A stretch of DNA of 64,000 nt from Candidatus Saccharimonadota bacterium (GCA_002746885.1 PDRS01000007.1:1-64000), one strand, 5' to 3'. Shown: positions 37,652-47,268, numbered from the stretch's first letter. Translations and numbers: made by a program. Notes: a model not told the origin generated them from the letters alone.

Positions 37652-37900
37652 CTAAAAGAAGCTAAATCGTAAACGGCTCAACGCCTCTGCAACATCTCTC
37701 GGTGTCCGCATCAGTAATCCCAAGCGTACACGCTGATAGTTGCAGTAAAAAGGTAGGCGCCTAGTCTAGCTTGCTGCGTTTGCATGCTCTGTTTCGTATT
37801 CCAGTAGTGCCCAATGCCTTCTGTCTGTAAAGTATGGTTAAAGCGCGCAATGTGAGCATTGTCACTCGAACTATGTAAGCGGCTATGACGAACTTAGATA
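37652..37900 (-). pseudogene. Decayed DDE (rve-type) transposase fragment
   Basis: Minus-strand translation gives pieces of an IS-family integrase core in two phases: SSDNAHIARFNHTLQ and IGHYWNTKQS in one frame, then FYCNYQRVRLGLLMRTPRDV in another, ending at the TAG 37654-37652. This corresponds to the familiar NAHIERFNRTLQ and FYNxxRVHLGLxxxTP block near the end of such transposases. A frameshift near 37755 and stop codons further upstream show it is inactive. It lies just upstream of the T-box leader. Confidence 0.7.
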
Positions 37901-37980
37901 CTTTTTGTCAGACCCAACCAACCAAAACCAGTATTCAGCGACGTCTCTTCCAGGCGCTGTTCGCACTAGTCATTTCACCC

Positions 37981-38028
37981 ATTTTCATAACAAATATGTC
38001 GCGATTGCGATGTATTTGTTATGAAAAT
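37981..38028. repeat. 48-bp inverted repeat with perfect 16-bp arms
   Basis: ATTTTCATAACAAATA (37981-37996) is exactly inverted in TATTTGTTATGAAAAT (38013-38028), with a 16-base GC-richer centre. It lies in a gene-free stretch next to the transposase remnant and is not followed by a T run on either side. It could be a transposon end, a recombination site or an operator. Confidence 0.7.
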
Positions 38029-38139
38029 CATGTTTGAGAGCAAAAGTTTGCGGCAAGAATACACCGCGCCCAGTCTCAAGCTGAGCGTCGAATCTATAAC
38101 ACTCTAAGGTTATAGGACCACTGGAGCCACCCAAACGCC

Positions 38140-38412
38140 CTACCGTTGAGCATAAGCTGCTACGTCACGCATAAGCGGCAATTCTTCGCCAGCCCAACTG
38201 CACACATACCCACCATCGTTACTAGTCACTATGATAGCCGGCATCAGCATGACGTCGTATATTCTTGCCACCTCTACGCCTTCTTTGCTATCAACATCCA
38301 ATATGCGCAAGCTGGACTTATCAACATCGTGTTGCTTTTGCAAATCACGCAGAAATGCTTCGACTTTCCGAGCGTGTTCAGACCTTGGCCTGTATAGCAC
38401 AATCGTTTTCAT
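38140..38412 (-). CDS. Thioredoxin-fold-like small protein without CxxC
   Basis: The 90-residue product begins MKTIVLYRPRSEHARKVEAF and follows a beta-alpha-beta pattern with a cis-proline-like position in VMLMPAIIVTSNDGG, as in thioredoxins and glutaredoxins. No CxxC is present where the active site should be (YRPRSEH), and the only cysteine is near the end (YVCSWAG). It may be a redox-inactive member. It lies downstream of the nrdR-nrdJ operon but is separated from it by a terminator. Confidence 0.65.
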   Translation of the reverse strand: MKTIVLYRPRSEHARKVEAFLRDLQKQHDVDKSSLRILDVDSKEGVEVARIYDVMLMPAIIVTSNDGGYVCSWAGEELPLMRDVAAYAQR

Positions 38413-38434
38413 GAAGTCAGTGTAGCACTATAGA

Positions 38435-38459
38435 AAAAGAAGGGACAAGCCCTTCTTTT
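38435..38459 (-). terminator. Intrinsic terminator of the nrdR-nrdJ operon
   Basis: AAAAGAAGGG and CCCTTCTTTT flank a five-base loop. On the minus strand the stem runs into TTCTTTTTCT. It lies 60 bases after the nrdJ stop and before the next gene. Confidence 0.7.
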
Positions 38460-38519
38460 CAAAACCTTCCTACGCAAGCCAGCGGTAGCGGAAGGTCCAT
38501 CTCCGTCTACAAGCGACGA

Positions 38520-41336
38520 CTACGAGCAGCCCGTCGTAGAACCGCAGCTCGTGCATACATAGCAGCTTCCTGAACGCTGCGTCTGATTACCGCAGTTGTA
38601 GCACAATGGCGCAGTTGAATCATTCACCACCTTCGGAGACGCGGTCGATTCAGACTTTGCCGCTGGCGCCATCGGTTGAGTTTCAGAAACGCTCTCGTTC
38701 AGCTCAGCTTGTCTTGTAGCATCCTGATTGGTACGCTCCTTTGAAGCCGTCTCGTCTTCCTCGAGCAACGTTGTCTGTTCGTCTGGCAAATCCTCAAAAC
38801 TTGCTAAACCGAGCTCAAGCCTGTCATCGAAGCTCAGATAATCAAGCGCGAGACGCCGGACAATGTAGTCAGTTACAGATGTAGCCGTACGTATATCTGG
38901 GTCGTCGGTAATCCCAAACGGAGCAAAGCTTGTGCCGCGTAGTGTTTTTACATAACTCTTGAGTGGCACACCGTACTGCAAACCATGACTCACGCTTATA
39001 GCAAAGCTATCCATGAGTCCCGCCAAAGTCGATCCCTGTCGGCTAACGCTAATGAAAAGCTCGCCTGGAGCACCATCGGCATATTCGCCTACCGTGAAGA
39101 AACCTTCCAAGTCAGCAACAACAAACCGATAGGTACGACTATTGCGAATACGTGGCAACTTGCGCCGTACCGCACCCTTGAGGACAATCTTCCCGTCTTC
39201 GGAGAGGTCAGCCGAGGCAGCCTGAGCTTCTTCGGCATCATCATCGTCATCACCGTCTTTTTTAGCCATAGACAGCGGTTGCGCTACTTTGCAGTTATTT
39301 CGGTAGATAGCGACCGCTTTCAAGCCCATCTTCCAAGAATCAATATGAAGCTGTTCGACGTCTTCAACCGTTGCAGACTCTGGCATATTTACGGTTTTAC
39401 TGATAGCCCCAGACAAGAACGGCTGTACGGCAGCCATCATCTTAACGTGGCCGAGGTAGTGAATAGAATTATCCCCCATGGAGCAAGCGAAAACTGCTTC
39501 GTGCCCTTTATTTAGATGCGGAGCGCCGACAATAGTTTTTTCGGCATCTATATAAGCCACGATGTCGTTTACCTGCTCGCGAGTGTAGCCAAGTGCAGTT
39601 AGTGCACGCGGAACAGTCTGATTAACAATATTCATCGTACCGCCCCCAACGAGCTTCTTCACCTTCACCAGGCCAAGATCTGGCTCTATACCAGTGGTGT
39701 CGCAATCCATCATCAGTCCAATCGTGCCAGTTGGCGCGAGTACACTCGCTTGACTATTGCGCACACCATATAGCTCACCAAACTCAACAGCTTCGTCCCA
39801 CGCAGCGACGGCAGCATCGAGCAAATCTTCCGCAACCATACCAGGGTCAATATGATTCACTGCTTCACGGTGCATCCGCAGCACATTCAGCATGTTCTCT
39901 CTGTCTTTATGGAATCCAGCAAACGGTCCTACCTTTCGAGCAAGACGCGCGCTCGTCGCATAGCTATGACCAGTCAAAATGGCAGTGATAGCTGCCGCTT
40001 GAGCCCTACCCTCATCGCTATCATAGGGCAGGCCTTGCGCCATCAAAAGCGCACCGAGGTTTGCATAGCCTATACCCAAAGCACGATATGCACGCGCATT
40101 CTTTGCGATCCGCTCTGTTGGATACGAACTATACCCGACCAATATTTCCTGCGCAGTAAACATTAACTCAACCGTGTGTTTGAAGCTCTCAATATCAAAA
40201 CTGAAATCGTCATTCAAGTAATGCAGCAGATTTATACTTGCCAAGTTACAGGCAGAGTTGTCGAGGTGCATATATTCACTACATGGATTAGAGCCGTTTA
40301 TACGACCCGCATTTGGCGTCGTGTGCCAATGGTTGATGGTAGTATCAAACTGCATACCTGGGTCAGCGCAACGCCAAGCCGCTTCCGCGAACTGCCTGTA
40401 CAGATGACGAGCTTTTACTGTGCGGACAGTCTTGCCCGTGCTTACTGCTTTGAGATCCCAGTCTGCATCGGCCTCGACAGCTTTCATAAAGTCATCGGTG
40501 ACTCGCACGGAGTTATTAGCATTCTGGTACTGAACACTGAAGATGTCCTTACCATCGAGGCTCATATCAAACCCAGCTTCCTGCAGCACGCGAGCCTTGT
40601 CTTCCTCTATAGATTTACACCAAATAAACTCTTCAATATCGGGGTGATCAACATTCAGAATCACCATTTTGGCCGCTCGACGTGTTTTGCCGCCAGATTT
40701 TATTGCACCAGCAGACGCGTCTGCGCCACGCATAAAGCTCAAAGGTCCACTCGCAGTTCCAGCACTCTTCCCGAGCGACTCGACAGAGCTACGAATTGGG
40801 CTAATGTTCACGCCGCTCCCTGAACCGCCCTTAAATATCATGCCTTCATCGGTGTACCACTGTAGTATCGCTGGCATGGTATCTTCAACACCAAGAATAA
40901 AACAAGCACTTGATTGCTGCGCTCGCTCAGACGCGCCAATATTAAACCACACTGGGCTATTGAAAGCCGCCCGCTGCGTGGCAAGCACGTATTTAAGCTC
41001 CTCGCGAAACGTCTCGGCATCTACTGATGAGTCGAAATAACCTTCTTGCTTACCGTGGCGCACAATTGTATCAACCACACGGTTTATCAGCTGTTTCACC
41101 GACGTCTCTCGCTCTTTTGTGCCAGGCGTACCGCTAAAGTATTTCTGTGCCACAATATTGAGGGCATTGAGCGACCAAGCTTCTGGAATCTCTATATTCT
41201 TTTGCGCAAATACTACTTCGCCCGTAAAAGGGTTTTTTAACTCAGCGTCACGCTGCGCCCAAGCGATTGCATCATACGCTTTTGTACGCGGTGCGGTAAA
41301 TAACCGTTTCACAGTACTATCAGTTGTTTGGCTCAT
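38520..41336 (-). CDS. nrdJ: Adenosylcobalamin-dependent (class II) ribonucleotide reductase
   Basis: NrdJ makes deoxyribonucleotides from ribonucleotides, using adenosylcobalamin to generate the radical. The 938-residue protein has SPVWFN and QSSACF near the first active-site cysteine, the radical-site motif NPCSEYMHLDNSACNL with N-C-E, the loop SVLAPTGTIG, and a C-terminal zinc-binding, redox-active tail with paired cysteines (CYNCGNQ, CYVCTSCG). It contains no intein. Length is normal. It is cotranscribed with nrdR 108 bases upstream. The cell would need to obtain cobalamin, for which no synthesis gene is present here. Confidence 0.96.
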   Translation of the reverse strand: MSQTTDSTVKRLFTAPRTKAYDAIAWAQRDAELKNPFTGEVVFAQKNIEIPEAWSLNALNIVAQKYFSGTPGTKERETSVKQLINRVVDTIVRHGKQEGYFDSSVDAETFREELKYVLATQRAAFNSPVWFNIGASERAQQSSACFILGVEDTMPAILQWYTDEGMIFKGGSGSGVNISPIRSSVESLGKSAGTASGPLSFMRGADASAGAIKSGGKTRRAAKMVILNVDHPDIEEFIWCKSIEEDKARVLQEAGFDMSLDGKDIFSVQYQNANNSVRVTDDFMKAVEADADWDLKAVSTGKTVRTVKARHLYRQFAEAAWRCADPGMQFDTTINHWHTTPNAGRINGSNPCSEYMHLDNSACNLASINLLHYLNDDFSFDIESFKHTVELMFTAQEILVGYSSYPTERIAKNARAYRALGIGYANLGALLMAQGLPYDSDEGRAQAAAITAILTGHSYATSARLARKVGPFAGFHKDRENMLNVLRMHREAVNHIDPGMVAEDLLDAAVAAWDEAVEFGELYGVRNSQASVLAPTGTIGLMMDCDTTGIEPDLGLVKVKKLVGGGTMNIVNQTVPRALTALGYTREQVNDIVAYIDAEKTIVGAPHLNKGHEAVFACSMGDNSIHYLGHVKMMAAVQPFLSGAISKTVNMPESATVEDVEQLHIDSWKMGLKAVAIYRNNCKVAQPLSMAKKDGDDDDDAEEAQAASADLSEDGKIVLKGAVRRKLPRIRNSRTYRFVVADLEGFFTVGEYADGAPGELFISVSRQGSTLAGLMDSFAISVSHGLQYGVPLKSYVKTLRGTSFAPFGITDDPDIRTATSVTDYIVRRLALDYLSFDDRLELGLASFEDLPDEQTTLLEEDETASKERTNQDATRQAELNESVSETQPMAPAAKSESTASPKVVNDSTAPLCYNCGNQTQRSGSCYVCTSCGSTTGCS

Positions 41337-41444
41337 GGTCTATATTCTCACTTTCTCCTGACGCATATCTGTATAGCTTATGCATCGTATGGTTTTATGC
41401 TTTCGTTTTTAACTGTCTGGCTTTTGTTTTTGGAGTCAGTACGC

Positions 41445-41912
41445 CTACGTCGTCGCTTTTTTCTGCCGGCGAATGTGCGACAGTTCTTTTTCAAAGCTCG
41501 CAATATCAGTAAAGCGACGATACACACTCGCAAAGCGCACGTAAGCAACTTCGTCGAGTTTACTCAACCGATCCATCACCATTTCGCCAATCTTACCAGA
41601 TGGCACCTCGCTATCCGCACAAGCATACAGTTCGTGCTCTATGCTCTGGACAAGCTTCTCAAGCTGCATACTTGTCACCGACGTCTTTTCGCATGCGCGA
41701 AAAAGGCCAGCTAATAGCTTCTGTCGATTGAACAGCTGCCGAGTACCATCATTTTTAACAATGATGAGCTGTGGGCGTTCTATTCGCTCGTACGTCGTGA
41801 ACCGATATCCGCATGCCGCGCATGCGCGGCGGCGGCGGACTGACTCCCCTTCTGCAACGTCGCGACTTTCGATCACTTTTGTATCGTCGTTCGCACATTG
41901 GCTGCATTTCAT
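41445..41912 (-). CDS. nrdR: Transcriptional repressor NrdR
   Basis: NrdR senses ATP/dATP and represses ribonucleotide reductase genes. The 155-residue protein has a zinc ribbon (Cys3, Cys6, Cys31, Cys34) with the arginine-rich RRRRACAACGYRF, then an ATP cone (about 49-139) opening IVKNDGTRQLFNRQKL. It is full length. It precedes nrdJ on the same strand, and two NrdR-box-like sites overlap the promoter upstream (41978-42034), so the operon is probably autoregulated. GGGAGGA serves as ribosome binding site. Confidence 0.97.
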   Translation of the reverse strand: MKCSQCANDDTKVIESRDVAEGESVRRRRACAACGYRFTTYERIERPQLIIVKNDGTRQLFNRQKLLAGLFRACEKTSVTSMQLEKLVQSIEHELYACADSEVPSGKIGEMVMDRLSKLDEVAYVRFASVYRRFTDIASFEKELSHIRRQKKATT

Positions 41913-41977
41913 ACTCAGTCCTCCCTTGTTTTACAATGTGCGCGCATGTGCTACAGGCAGAAACCGTTCCCCTCCAC

Positions 41978-42034
41978 TTGCTACATATAGCGTTTTGTAT
42001 ACACATCATACCCCTATGTATAGGGAAAGGTAAA
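41978..42034 (-). promoter_or_regulatory. nrdR-nrdJ promoter overlapped by two NrdR-box-like sites
   Basis: On the minus strand the -35 is TTTACC (42034-42029), the spacer 18 bases and the -10 TATGAT (42010-42005). Box 1, core CTATACATAG (42023-42014), lies inside the spacer. Box 2, core CTATATGTAG (41990-41981), lies just downstream of the -10. The cores are 33 bases apart, close to three helical turns, as in known paired NrdR boxes. Confidence 0.75.
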
Positions 42035-42082
42035 GCACAATTATGCTGTATTATTTAGTACGAGAGATGCGCTTTGTATCTG

Positions 42083-43438
42083 TTATTTCTCTATGTCTTC
42101 AGAGTTGACATCATTTTTTGATCGACGGCGTGACAGACGGCGTAAAAACGAAGGCTTTTCAAGTTCGTCGTCATCGTGATCAGCAATAACTGACCTATCC
42201 TGTAACTCATTTGTACTCGTTCCAGAGCTATCGTCATCTACCTGAACATCGTCGTCGTGTTTCATTGCCCATATGTTCGGCATGGGAGATTCGTTGGTAA
42301 AGTCCGCCATCTCGTCAGACTGTCTAGAGTTTTCATCTTTGATGGACATATCTATCTCGGCCATATCTTTTTCGGTTGTTTCGGCAACCGAGTCAATCGG
42401 CTGACCTACAGCGGGCTGATTGTCTGTCACAGAATCGTCCGATGACGTCGCAGCGCTCACCGCCCGCCTATTTGCAAAATACGAAGCATCGAAGCCTGTT
42501 GCAACAACCGTTATGATGATTTCGCCGTCTAGCTCCGGACTGATAGTCGCCCCAAAGATGATATTGGCATCTGGATCAGCGGCAGCAGTAATTGCCTCAG
42601 CCGCAGTATTAATCTCATGCATAGAGAGATCTTGACCGCCGATGACATTGAACAAGATGCCGCGAGCACCATCTATAGAAACCTCGAGCAGCGGCGATTC
42701 TATGGCTTGTTGCGCCGCTTGGATAGCACGGTTTTCACCGCTTGCCCGACCAATTCCCATCAATGCAGAACCAGCGTCATTCATCACTGCTTTGACATCA
42801 GCGAAGTCAAGGTTAATAAGACCGTGCACCGTTATAAGATCTGATATACCTTGCACACCTTGGCGCAACACGTCATCAGCTACTTTAAATGCCTCAAGAA
42901 GCGGTGTGGCGCGATCAATCGTCTGAAGCAAGCGATCGTTCGGAATAATAATAAGCGTGTCTACGGCGCTTCGAAGCTTCTCTATGGCAACATCGGCATT
43001 GCGGCGACGCTTGTCGCCCTCAAACGCAAACGGCTTCGTCGCAAAGCCAACGACAAGCACGCCCATATCTTTCGCAATACTCGCGACGATATGCCCCGCG
43101 CCACTCCCCGTACCGCCACCAGCGCCAATGGTTACGAAGACCATGTCGGCACCCCTCAGCGCGTCGCTAATTTCTTCTCGAGACTCACTAGCAGCCTGTT
43201 CGCCCACCGCCGGATCCGCTCCAGCACCCAGCCCGCGCGTTGTTTCGCGGCCAATGTGGATTTTTGTACTCGCTTTTGAGTTGTGTAACGCTTGGGCATC
43301 GGTATTGACAGCAACAAACTCAACACCCTCAACACCAGCCTCAATCATACGGTTTATGGCCGCGCCGCCTGCGCCACCAACACCAACTACCTTGATTTTT
43401 GCGAACGTTTCAATTGCCGGATCAACCGCCTGTGCCAT
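42083..43438 (-). CDS. ftsZ: Cell division GTPase FtsZ
   Basis: FtsZ polymerises into the cytokinetic ring. The 451-residue protein has the GTP-binding signature [11 protein letters not shown], the upstream [13 protein letters not shown], the T7 loop with [10 protein letters not shown] and a typical globular core to about residue 320. A long acidic, Ser/Asp-rich linker follows (about 320-430). The C-terminal [12 protein letters not shown] resembles the conserved tail peptide that binds FtsA. The start is the ATG at 43438 with GAGGGGAC upstream. ftsA lies upstream on the same strand, 190 bases away. Confidence 0.97.
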   Translation of the reverse strand: MAQAVDPAIETFAKIKVVGVGGAGGAAINRMIEAGVEGVEFVAVNTDAQALHNSKASTKIHIGRETTRGLGAGADPAVGEQAASESREEISDALRGADMVFVTIGAGGGTGSGAGHIVASIAKDMGVLVVGFATKPFAFEGDKRRRNADVAIEKLRSAVDTLIIIPNDRLLQTIDRATPLLEAFKVADDVLRQGVQGISDLITVHGLINLDFADVKAVMNDAGSALMGIGRASGENRAIQAAQQAIESPLLEVSIDGARGILFNVIGGQDLSMHEINTAAEAITAAADPDANIIFGATISPELDGEIIITVVATGFDASYFANRRAVSAATSSDDSVTDNQPAVGQPIDSVAETTEKDMAEIDMSIKDENSRQSDEMADFTNESPMPNIWAMKHDDDVQVDDDSSGTSTNELQDRSVIADHDDDELEKPSFLRRLSRRRSKNDVNSEDIEK

Positions 43439-43628
43439 AGTATGTCCCCTCGACTTAGGTTCACTCCACAGTATAACGAAGCTATCATAGGAGTTCAACC
43501 ATCCTTGGACACAAAAATAATATTAACCTTTTTTTGCCGAATACTTTTCGCGTACTCGCCAGATAACACTGAGTATTTGACGTGTTCGCCGCTGACCAAC
43601 TCGCCAAATATACAGGCGCAAAGAGTTT

Positions 43629-44867
43629 TTACCGCTTGAATCGTTTCACAAACCTGCCGAGTGTTGATTGCAGACCACCCCCAAACACATCTGCGGAAGT
43701 AACATAATCGTTTGTATACGGCGCGAGAAGGATGTCAAGCAGCATAAGCCCAGTTGCTGTCGCAAAAGAAGGATCGTCTACCGTATCAATCAGGCCCGCT
43801 AGTCCACGGATCCTTCCGATGCGCGCTGGTAGCTGCAAACGCTCCTTTGCACACTCTGCCAAACCAGGAAGCAATGCGCTGCCGCCGACAATCACCACGC
43901 CTCCTGGAAGTTTGCGAGAGCGATGAATTTTTTGCAGTTCTTTGTCGACATATTCAAACAGCTCATCCACCCGAGCCTCAACGATCATGTTTGTTTCTGC
44001 CTGCTCAAAGGTGTAACCAACACCGTCTACGATGATACGGTAGGTTTTATCCGTCGCATCACCGATGTGAACATGTTTGAGCTTAACCTGCTCTGCCACA
44101 TCTAAGTCAGTTTTCAAGCCGATCGCTAGATCATTCGTGATATGGGTACCCCCCATAGGTATAACGGCCACGTGTTGGATCTCGCCGTCTTCTATAACGG
44201 CCAGATTCGTTGTGCCGGCACCAATATCAAGCACAACGGTACCTGCTTCTTTCTGCTTACGGTCAAGCACTGCCTCGGCGGCCGCCAGCGAGGAAACGGT
44301 ACGATGCTGTGGATGAACTTGCGCCTTTTCGAGCACTAATTCAAGATTCCTGACGTTTGGTGTTGCCGCTGTAATGATGTGACAATCCACCTCAAGCCGC
44401 ACACCATGCATACCGACCGGATCTTTTAGGTTATCCTGCCCGTCGAGCCGGTAATTTTTAGCAAAAACCTGCAGCATTTCACGATTCGCCGGTAGCTTCA
44501 CGATTGCCGCCGCTTCTTCCACCCGATCTCGATCTTCTTGAGTTATTTCCCGATTTGGACCGCTGATGGCAATTGTGCCGCGCGAGTTCATACCAGCTAC
44601 ATGCGTTCCGTTGATATTCACGGTAGCATGCTCTACTCGCACACCCGAAATCCGCTCTGCTTCAGTAATTGCCTGAACCACCGCTTCGACCGTTTCATCT
44701 ACGTGCATAACGACGCCTTTGCGCATACCCTGGTTTGCGCTACTACCATGACCAATCACCGATATCGCAGCTGGATCATTCGCATCACGCGCACCTATGA
44801 CGCATCGCACCGTAGATGTACCAATGTCAAGGCCGATATAATGTTGTGTATTTTGGTTATCGCGCAT
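43629..44867 (-). CDS. ftsA: Cell division protein FtsA
   Basis: FtsA is an actin-like ATPase that links FtsZ to the membrane. The 412-residue protein has the actin-family phosphate motifs (GLDIGTSTVRCVIG near the start, VLDIGAGTTNLAVI in the middle), the FtsA-specific 1C domain between them (about 85-165, with INGTHVAGMNSRG) and the adenosine motif VIVGGSALLPGL. A short basic, amphipathic C-terminal helix (LGRFVKRFKR) should anchor it to the membrane. It is followed by ftsZ, the classical order. Confidence 0.96.
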   Translation of the reverse strand: MRDNQNTQHYIGLDIGTSTVRCVIGARDANDPAAISVIGHGSSANQGMRKGVVMHVDETVEAVVQAITEAERISGVRVEHATVNINGTHVAGMNSRGTIAISGPNREITQEDRDRVEEAAAIVKLPANREMLQVFAKNYRLDGQDNLKDPVGMHGVRLEVDCHIITAATPNVRNLELVLEKAQVHPQHRTVSSLAAAEAVLDRKQKEAGTVVLDIGAGTTNLAVIEDGEIQHVAVIPMGGTHITNDLAIGLKTDLDVAEQVKLKHVHIGDATDKTYRIIVDGVGYTFEQAETNMIVEARVDELFEYVDKELQKIHRSRKLPGGVVIVGGSALLPGLAECAKERLQLPARIGRIRGLAGLIDTVDDPSFATATGLMLLDILLAPYTNDYVTSADVFGGGLQSTLGRFVKRFKR

Positions 44868-45062
44868 AGTGACATCAGTATACCGCTATTGTTTGCTCCA
44901 GCGCAACTTTTGTGATGATCCTAGCCTAGATAATGCACTATAGACAATGGTGCCTGTACATACGCAAAAACGCCCAGCTATCCCTACTGGTCGCAGACTA
45001 CATTTGCAACAAGCCGTTATACCATCCGTTCAGTGAGCCAAGCTCGCAAGTAATGCGCGTAA

Positions 45063-45809
45063 TTACACCTGGGTCAATATTTCGCAACCATCTTTGGTGA
45101 CCAAAAGCGTGTGCTCAAACTGAGCAGAACGGCTACCGTCTACCGTCAAAAGTGTCCAACCATCATGCGCACTAAATATGCGGTGATCGCCCAGTGTAGT
45201 GATGGGCTCTATTGCTATCGTCATACCTGCTTTTAGTATCGGACCCGTTCCGGCACGACCATAATTTGGAATTTCTGGCGGTTCGTGGAGCGCATGCCCC
45301 ACGCCGTGACCAACCAGCTCGCGTACAATACCAAGATTATACGAGCGCAGCACTTTCTCTATGGTTGCAGATACATCACCGACTCGAACACCATCGCGCA
45401 CAACATCAATTGCAGCATACAAAGCCTCTTCCGTTCCCTTGAGGAGACGAGCCGCATCAGCATCGGGCTTGCCGCCAATACATACCGTCACGCCCGAATC
45501 GGTAATCATACCGTCATACACAATACCAAAATCGAAATTCACTACATCCCCGTTTTTAAACGCCACGTCATTCGGTATGCTGTGCTGTACTTCGTTGTTG
45601 TTGGAAATACATATAATGTCAGGATACCCTTCGAACCCCCTGAAAGCCGGTTTACCGCCAAGCCGTTCGCTCTCGGCCGCAGCAAGCGCGGAAATGTCTT
45701 TTGGCGTCATGCCCGCCCGTACTTCTCGACGAATTTTCTCAAGTACGCTCCCCAGTATGTGGCCGCTCCGACGTATTGCCACTATTTCACTCTCTGACTT
45801 TGGTTTCAT
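45063..45809 (-). CDS. map: Methionine aminopeptidase, type I
   Basis: Map removes the initiator methionine after deformylation. The 248-residue protein has the metal ligands: NFDFGIVYDGMITDSG (two Asp), GHGVGHALHEPP (His), TIAIEPI (Glu) and the last Glu in AQFEHTLLV. There is no N-terminal zinc finger, as in the short bacterial type. The start is the ATG at 45809 with AAGGGG upstream. It lies 55 bases after adk, a remnant of the secY-adk-map-infA arrangement. Def and Fmt of the same pathway are at 50-51.5 kb. Confidence 0.96.
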   Translation of the reverse strand: MKPKSESEIVAIRRSGHILGSVLEKIRREVRAGMTPKDISALAAAESERLGGKPAFRGFEGYPDIICISNNNEVQHSIPNDVAFKNGDVVNFDFGIVYDGMITDSGVTVCIGGKPDADAARLLKGTEEALYAAIDVVRDGVRVGDVSATIEKVLRSYNLGIVRELVGHGVGHALHEPPEIPNYGRAGTGPILKAGMTIAIEPITTLGDHRIFSAHDGWTLLTVDGSRSAQFEHTLLVTKDGCEILTQV

Positions 45810-45864
45810 AACGACGCACCCCTTTTCAGTCCGCACAGAGCTACTGACCCCGCGTAGGTTTAGT

Positions 45865-46410
45865 TTAAAACTTTTCTGGCACTCCTAAAGCTTCGACAAT
45901 GTTTTTATAGACTTGTGTCGGCGTTCCGTCGGCATTAACGTCATACACAACAACACCGCTCTCGCGTAACTGGTTCAAAATAGGATGTGTTTTTTCGGCA
46001 TACAGACGATATCGTTCGGTAATGGATTCTGATGTATCATCCGGACGACCACGCAAAGCAAGTCGGCGACGAGTTTCTTTTTCGCTTACATCCATATGAA
46101 CTACAACCGGCACGGGGAATCGTTTATCTTGTACTTGCTTCATGAGCCATGCTACTTGGTTTGACGTACGCGGAAAACCATCTAGTATAAATTCGCCACT
46201 CGTGTCGATGATGTCGAACACCTTATCCATCATATCTATCGTTTCTTGATCGCTCATAAGTTTGCCCTCAAGCATCTCCGCACGCCTATGGCCAGTCAAA
46301 AACAAACGAAAGATCTCACCTGTCGATATATACGCGTAGCCATGCTCGTCCGCAAGCTTGTGCCCCTGTAAACTCTTCCCAGCACCAGCTGGACCCATCA
46401 ATAAAATCAT
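45865..46410 (-). CDS. adk: Adenylate kinase, short form
   Basis: Adk interconverts AMP, ADP and ATP. The 181-residue product has the P-loop GPAGAGKS (6-13), the AMP-binding DGFPRTSNQ and the catalytic RGRPDD region. It is the short form in which the LID insertion is reduced to a few residues, and no LID zinc cysteines are present. The P-loop ends GKSLQG, where most adenylate kinases have GKGTQ, so a related nucleotide kinase cannot be fully excluded. Downstream is map. Confidence 0.9.
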   Translation of the reverse strand: MILLMGPAGAGKSLQGHKLADEHGYAYISTGEIFRLFLTGHRRAEMLEGKLMSDQETIDMMDKVFDIIDTSGEFILDGFPRTSNQVAWLMKQVQDKRFPVPVVVHMDVSEKETRRRLALRGRPDDTSESITERYRLYAEKTHPILNQLRESGVVVYDVNADGTPTQVYKNIVEALGVPEKF

Positions 46411-46459
46411 CGTACTTCCTCCGATACGGCAAAAAATATAGAAGCCATTACCTGTCGTT

Positions 46460-46912
46460 TCATGCTTGCAGTTTCTCCTTTACTAGCTTTGCTATCATAC
46501 TACCATCTGCGGTGTTGCCAACCTGCGATTTTACGCGCCCAATAACTTGACCCATCTGTTGTAGGCCTTCTGGTTTTACTTGGGATATCACTTCATCGAT
46601 AATCGCACCAAGCTCCTCCTCGCTCAGTTGGGCTGGCAAATACGCTTCTATGATTGCTTTCTCGGCCAGCTCTTTGTCTGCCCGCTCCTGCGAACCACCC
46701 TGTACATAAAGCTCAGCGCTTTCCTGCCGTTTTTTTGCTTCTTTCGCAAAGAGAGCAATGATTTCATCATCGTGCAATCCATCTTGACGCTTTCCAGTGG
46801 CAACTTCCGCATATAAAATAGCGCTTTTCAGTCCGCGCAAGCACTCCAAACGTTCCGCATCGCCAGACAGCATGGCCGCTTTAATATCATCCTGTAACCG
46901 TTGCTTTAACAT
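46460..46912 (-). CDS. GatB/YqeY domain protein
   Basis: The 150-residue protein consists of one GatB/YqeY helical domain, like the tRNA-binding tail of the GatB subunit of Glu/Asp-tRNA amidotransferase. Visible features are LKQRLQDDIKAAMLSGD at the start, LRGLKSAILYAE and the conserved QLSEEELGAIIDEVI, and it ends GRVKSQVGNTADGS. The role of free YqeY proteins is not settled. The ATG at 46912 is used because GGAGG lies nine bases before it. It lies between rpsU and adk. Confidence 0.9.
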   Translation of the reverse strand: MLKQRLQDDIKAAMLSGDAERLECLRGLKSAILYAEVATGKRQDGLHDDEIIALFAKEAKKRQESAELYVQGGSQERADKELAEKAIIEAYLPAQLSEEELGAIIDEVISQVKPEGLQQMGQVIGRVKSQVGNTADGSMIAKLVKEKLQA

Positions 46913-47052
46913 GTCTTGCAACCTCCATATTTCAGCGATAGCTCAGAAAGCAATGCAGTCCGAGGCGATAAGCGCAGCCCACAAACAAACTGCACCGAGA
47001 CACGGCGCGCGGGCCAGAGCTCATCGCCCAAAACATACATTATCTAAGCTTC

Positions 47053-47268
47053 CTACCTCTGACCAAGTTTGATCTTTTTGAGCTTCAAAGCCTTCCGCTG
47101 GTTGCGAATAATCGCTTTTCTTCGACGTTCGCGCTTACTCAGCGGCTTTTCAAAATATTGACCTGATTTGACGGCAATGACCAGCCCGCTCTGCTGCACG
47201 CGGCGATTAAACCGACGCACAAGATTTTCGGCGCTTTCTTTCCCGTCTTTCTTCGTTACTTCTATCAT
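47053..47268 (-). CDS. rpsU: 30S ribosomal protein S21
   Basis: S21 is a small-subunit protein near the mRNA platform that helps initiation. The 71-residue product has the signature ENLVRRFNRRVQQSG followed by a very basic helix, KRERRRKAIIRNQRKALK. It starts MIEVTKKDGKESAE. rpsU next to yqeY is a very common bacterial pair, supporting the call. Confidence 0.94.
   Translation of the reverse strand: MIEVTKKDGKESAENLVRRFNRRVQQSGLVIAVKSGQYFEKPLSKRERRRKAIIRNQRKALKLKKIKLGQR

Noticed and set aside
41337..41444. A second NrdR box pair directly before nrdJ
   Set aside because: Only one weak partial match (GCTATACAGATATG) occurs there, with no partner at the expected distance.
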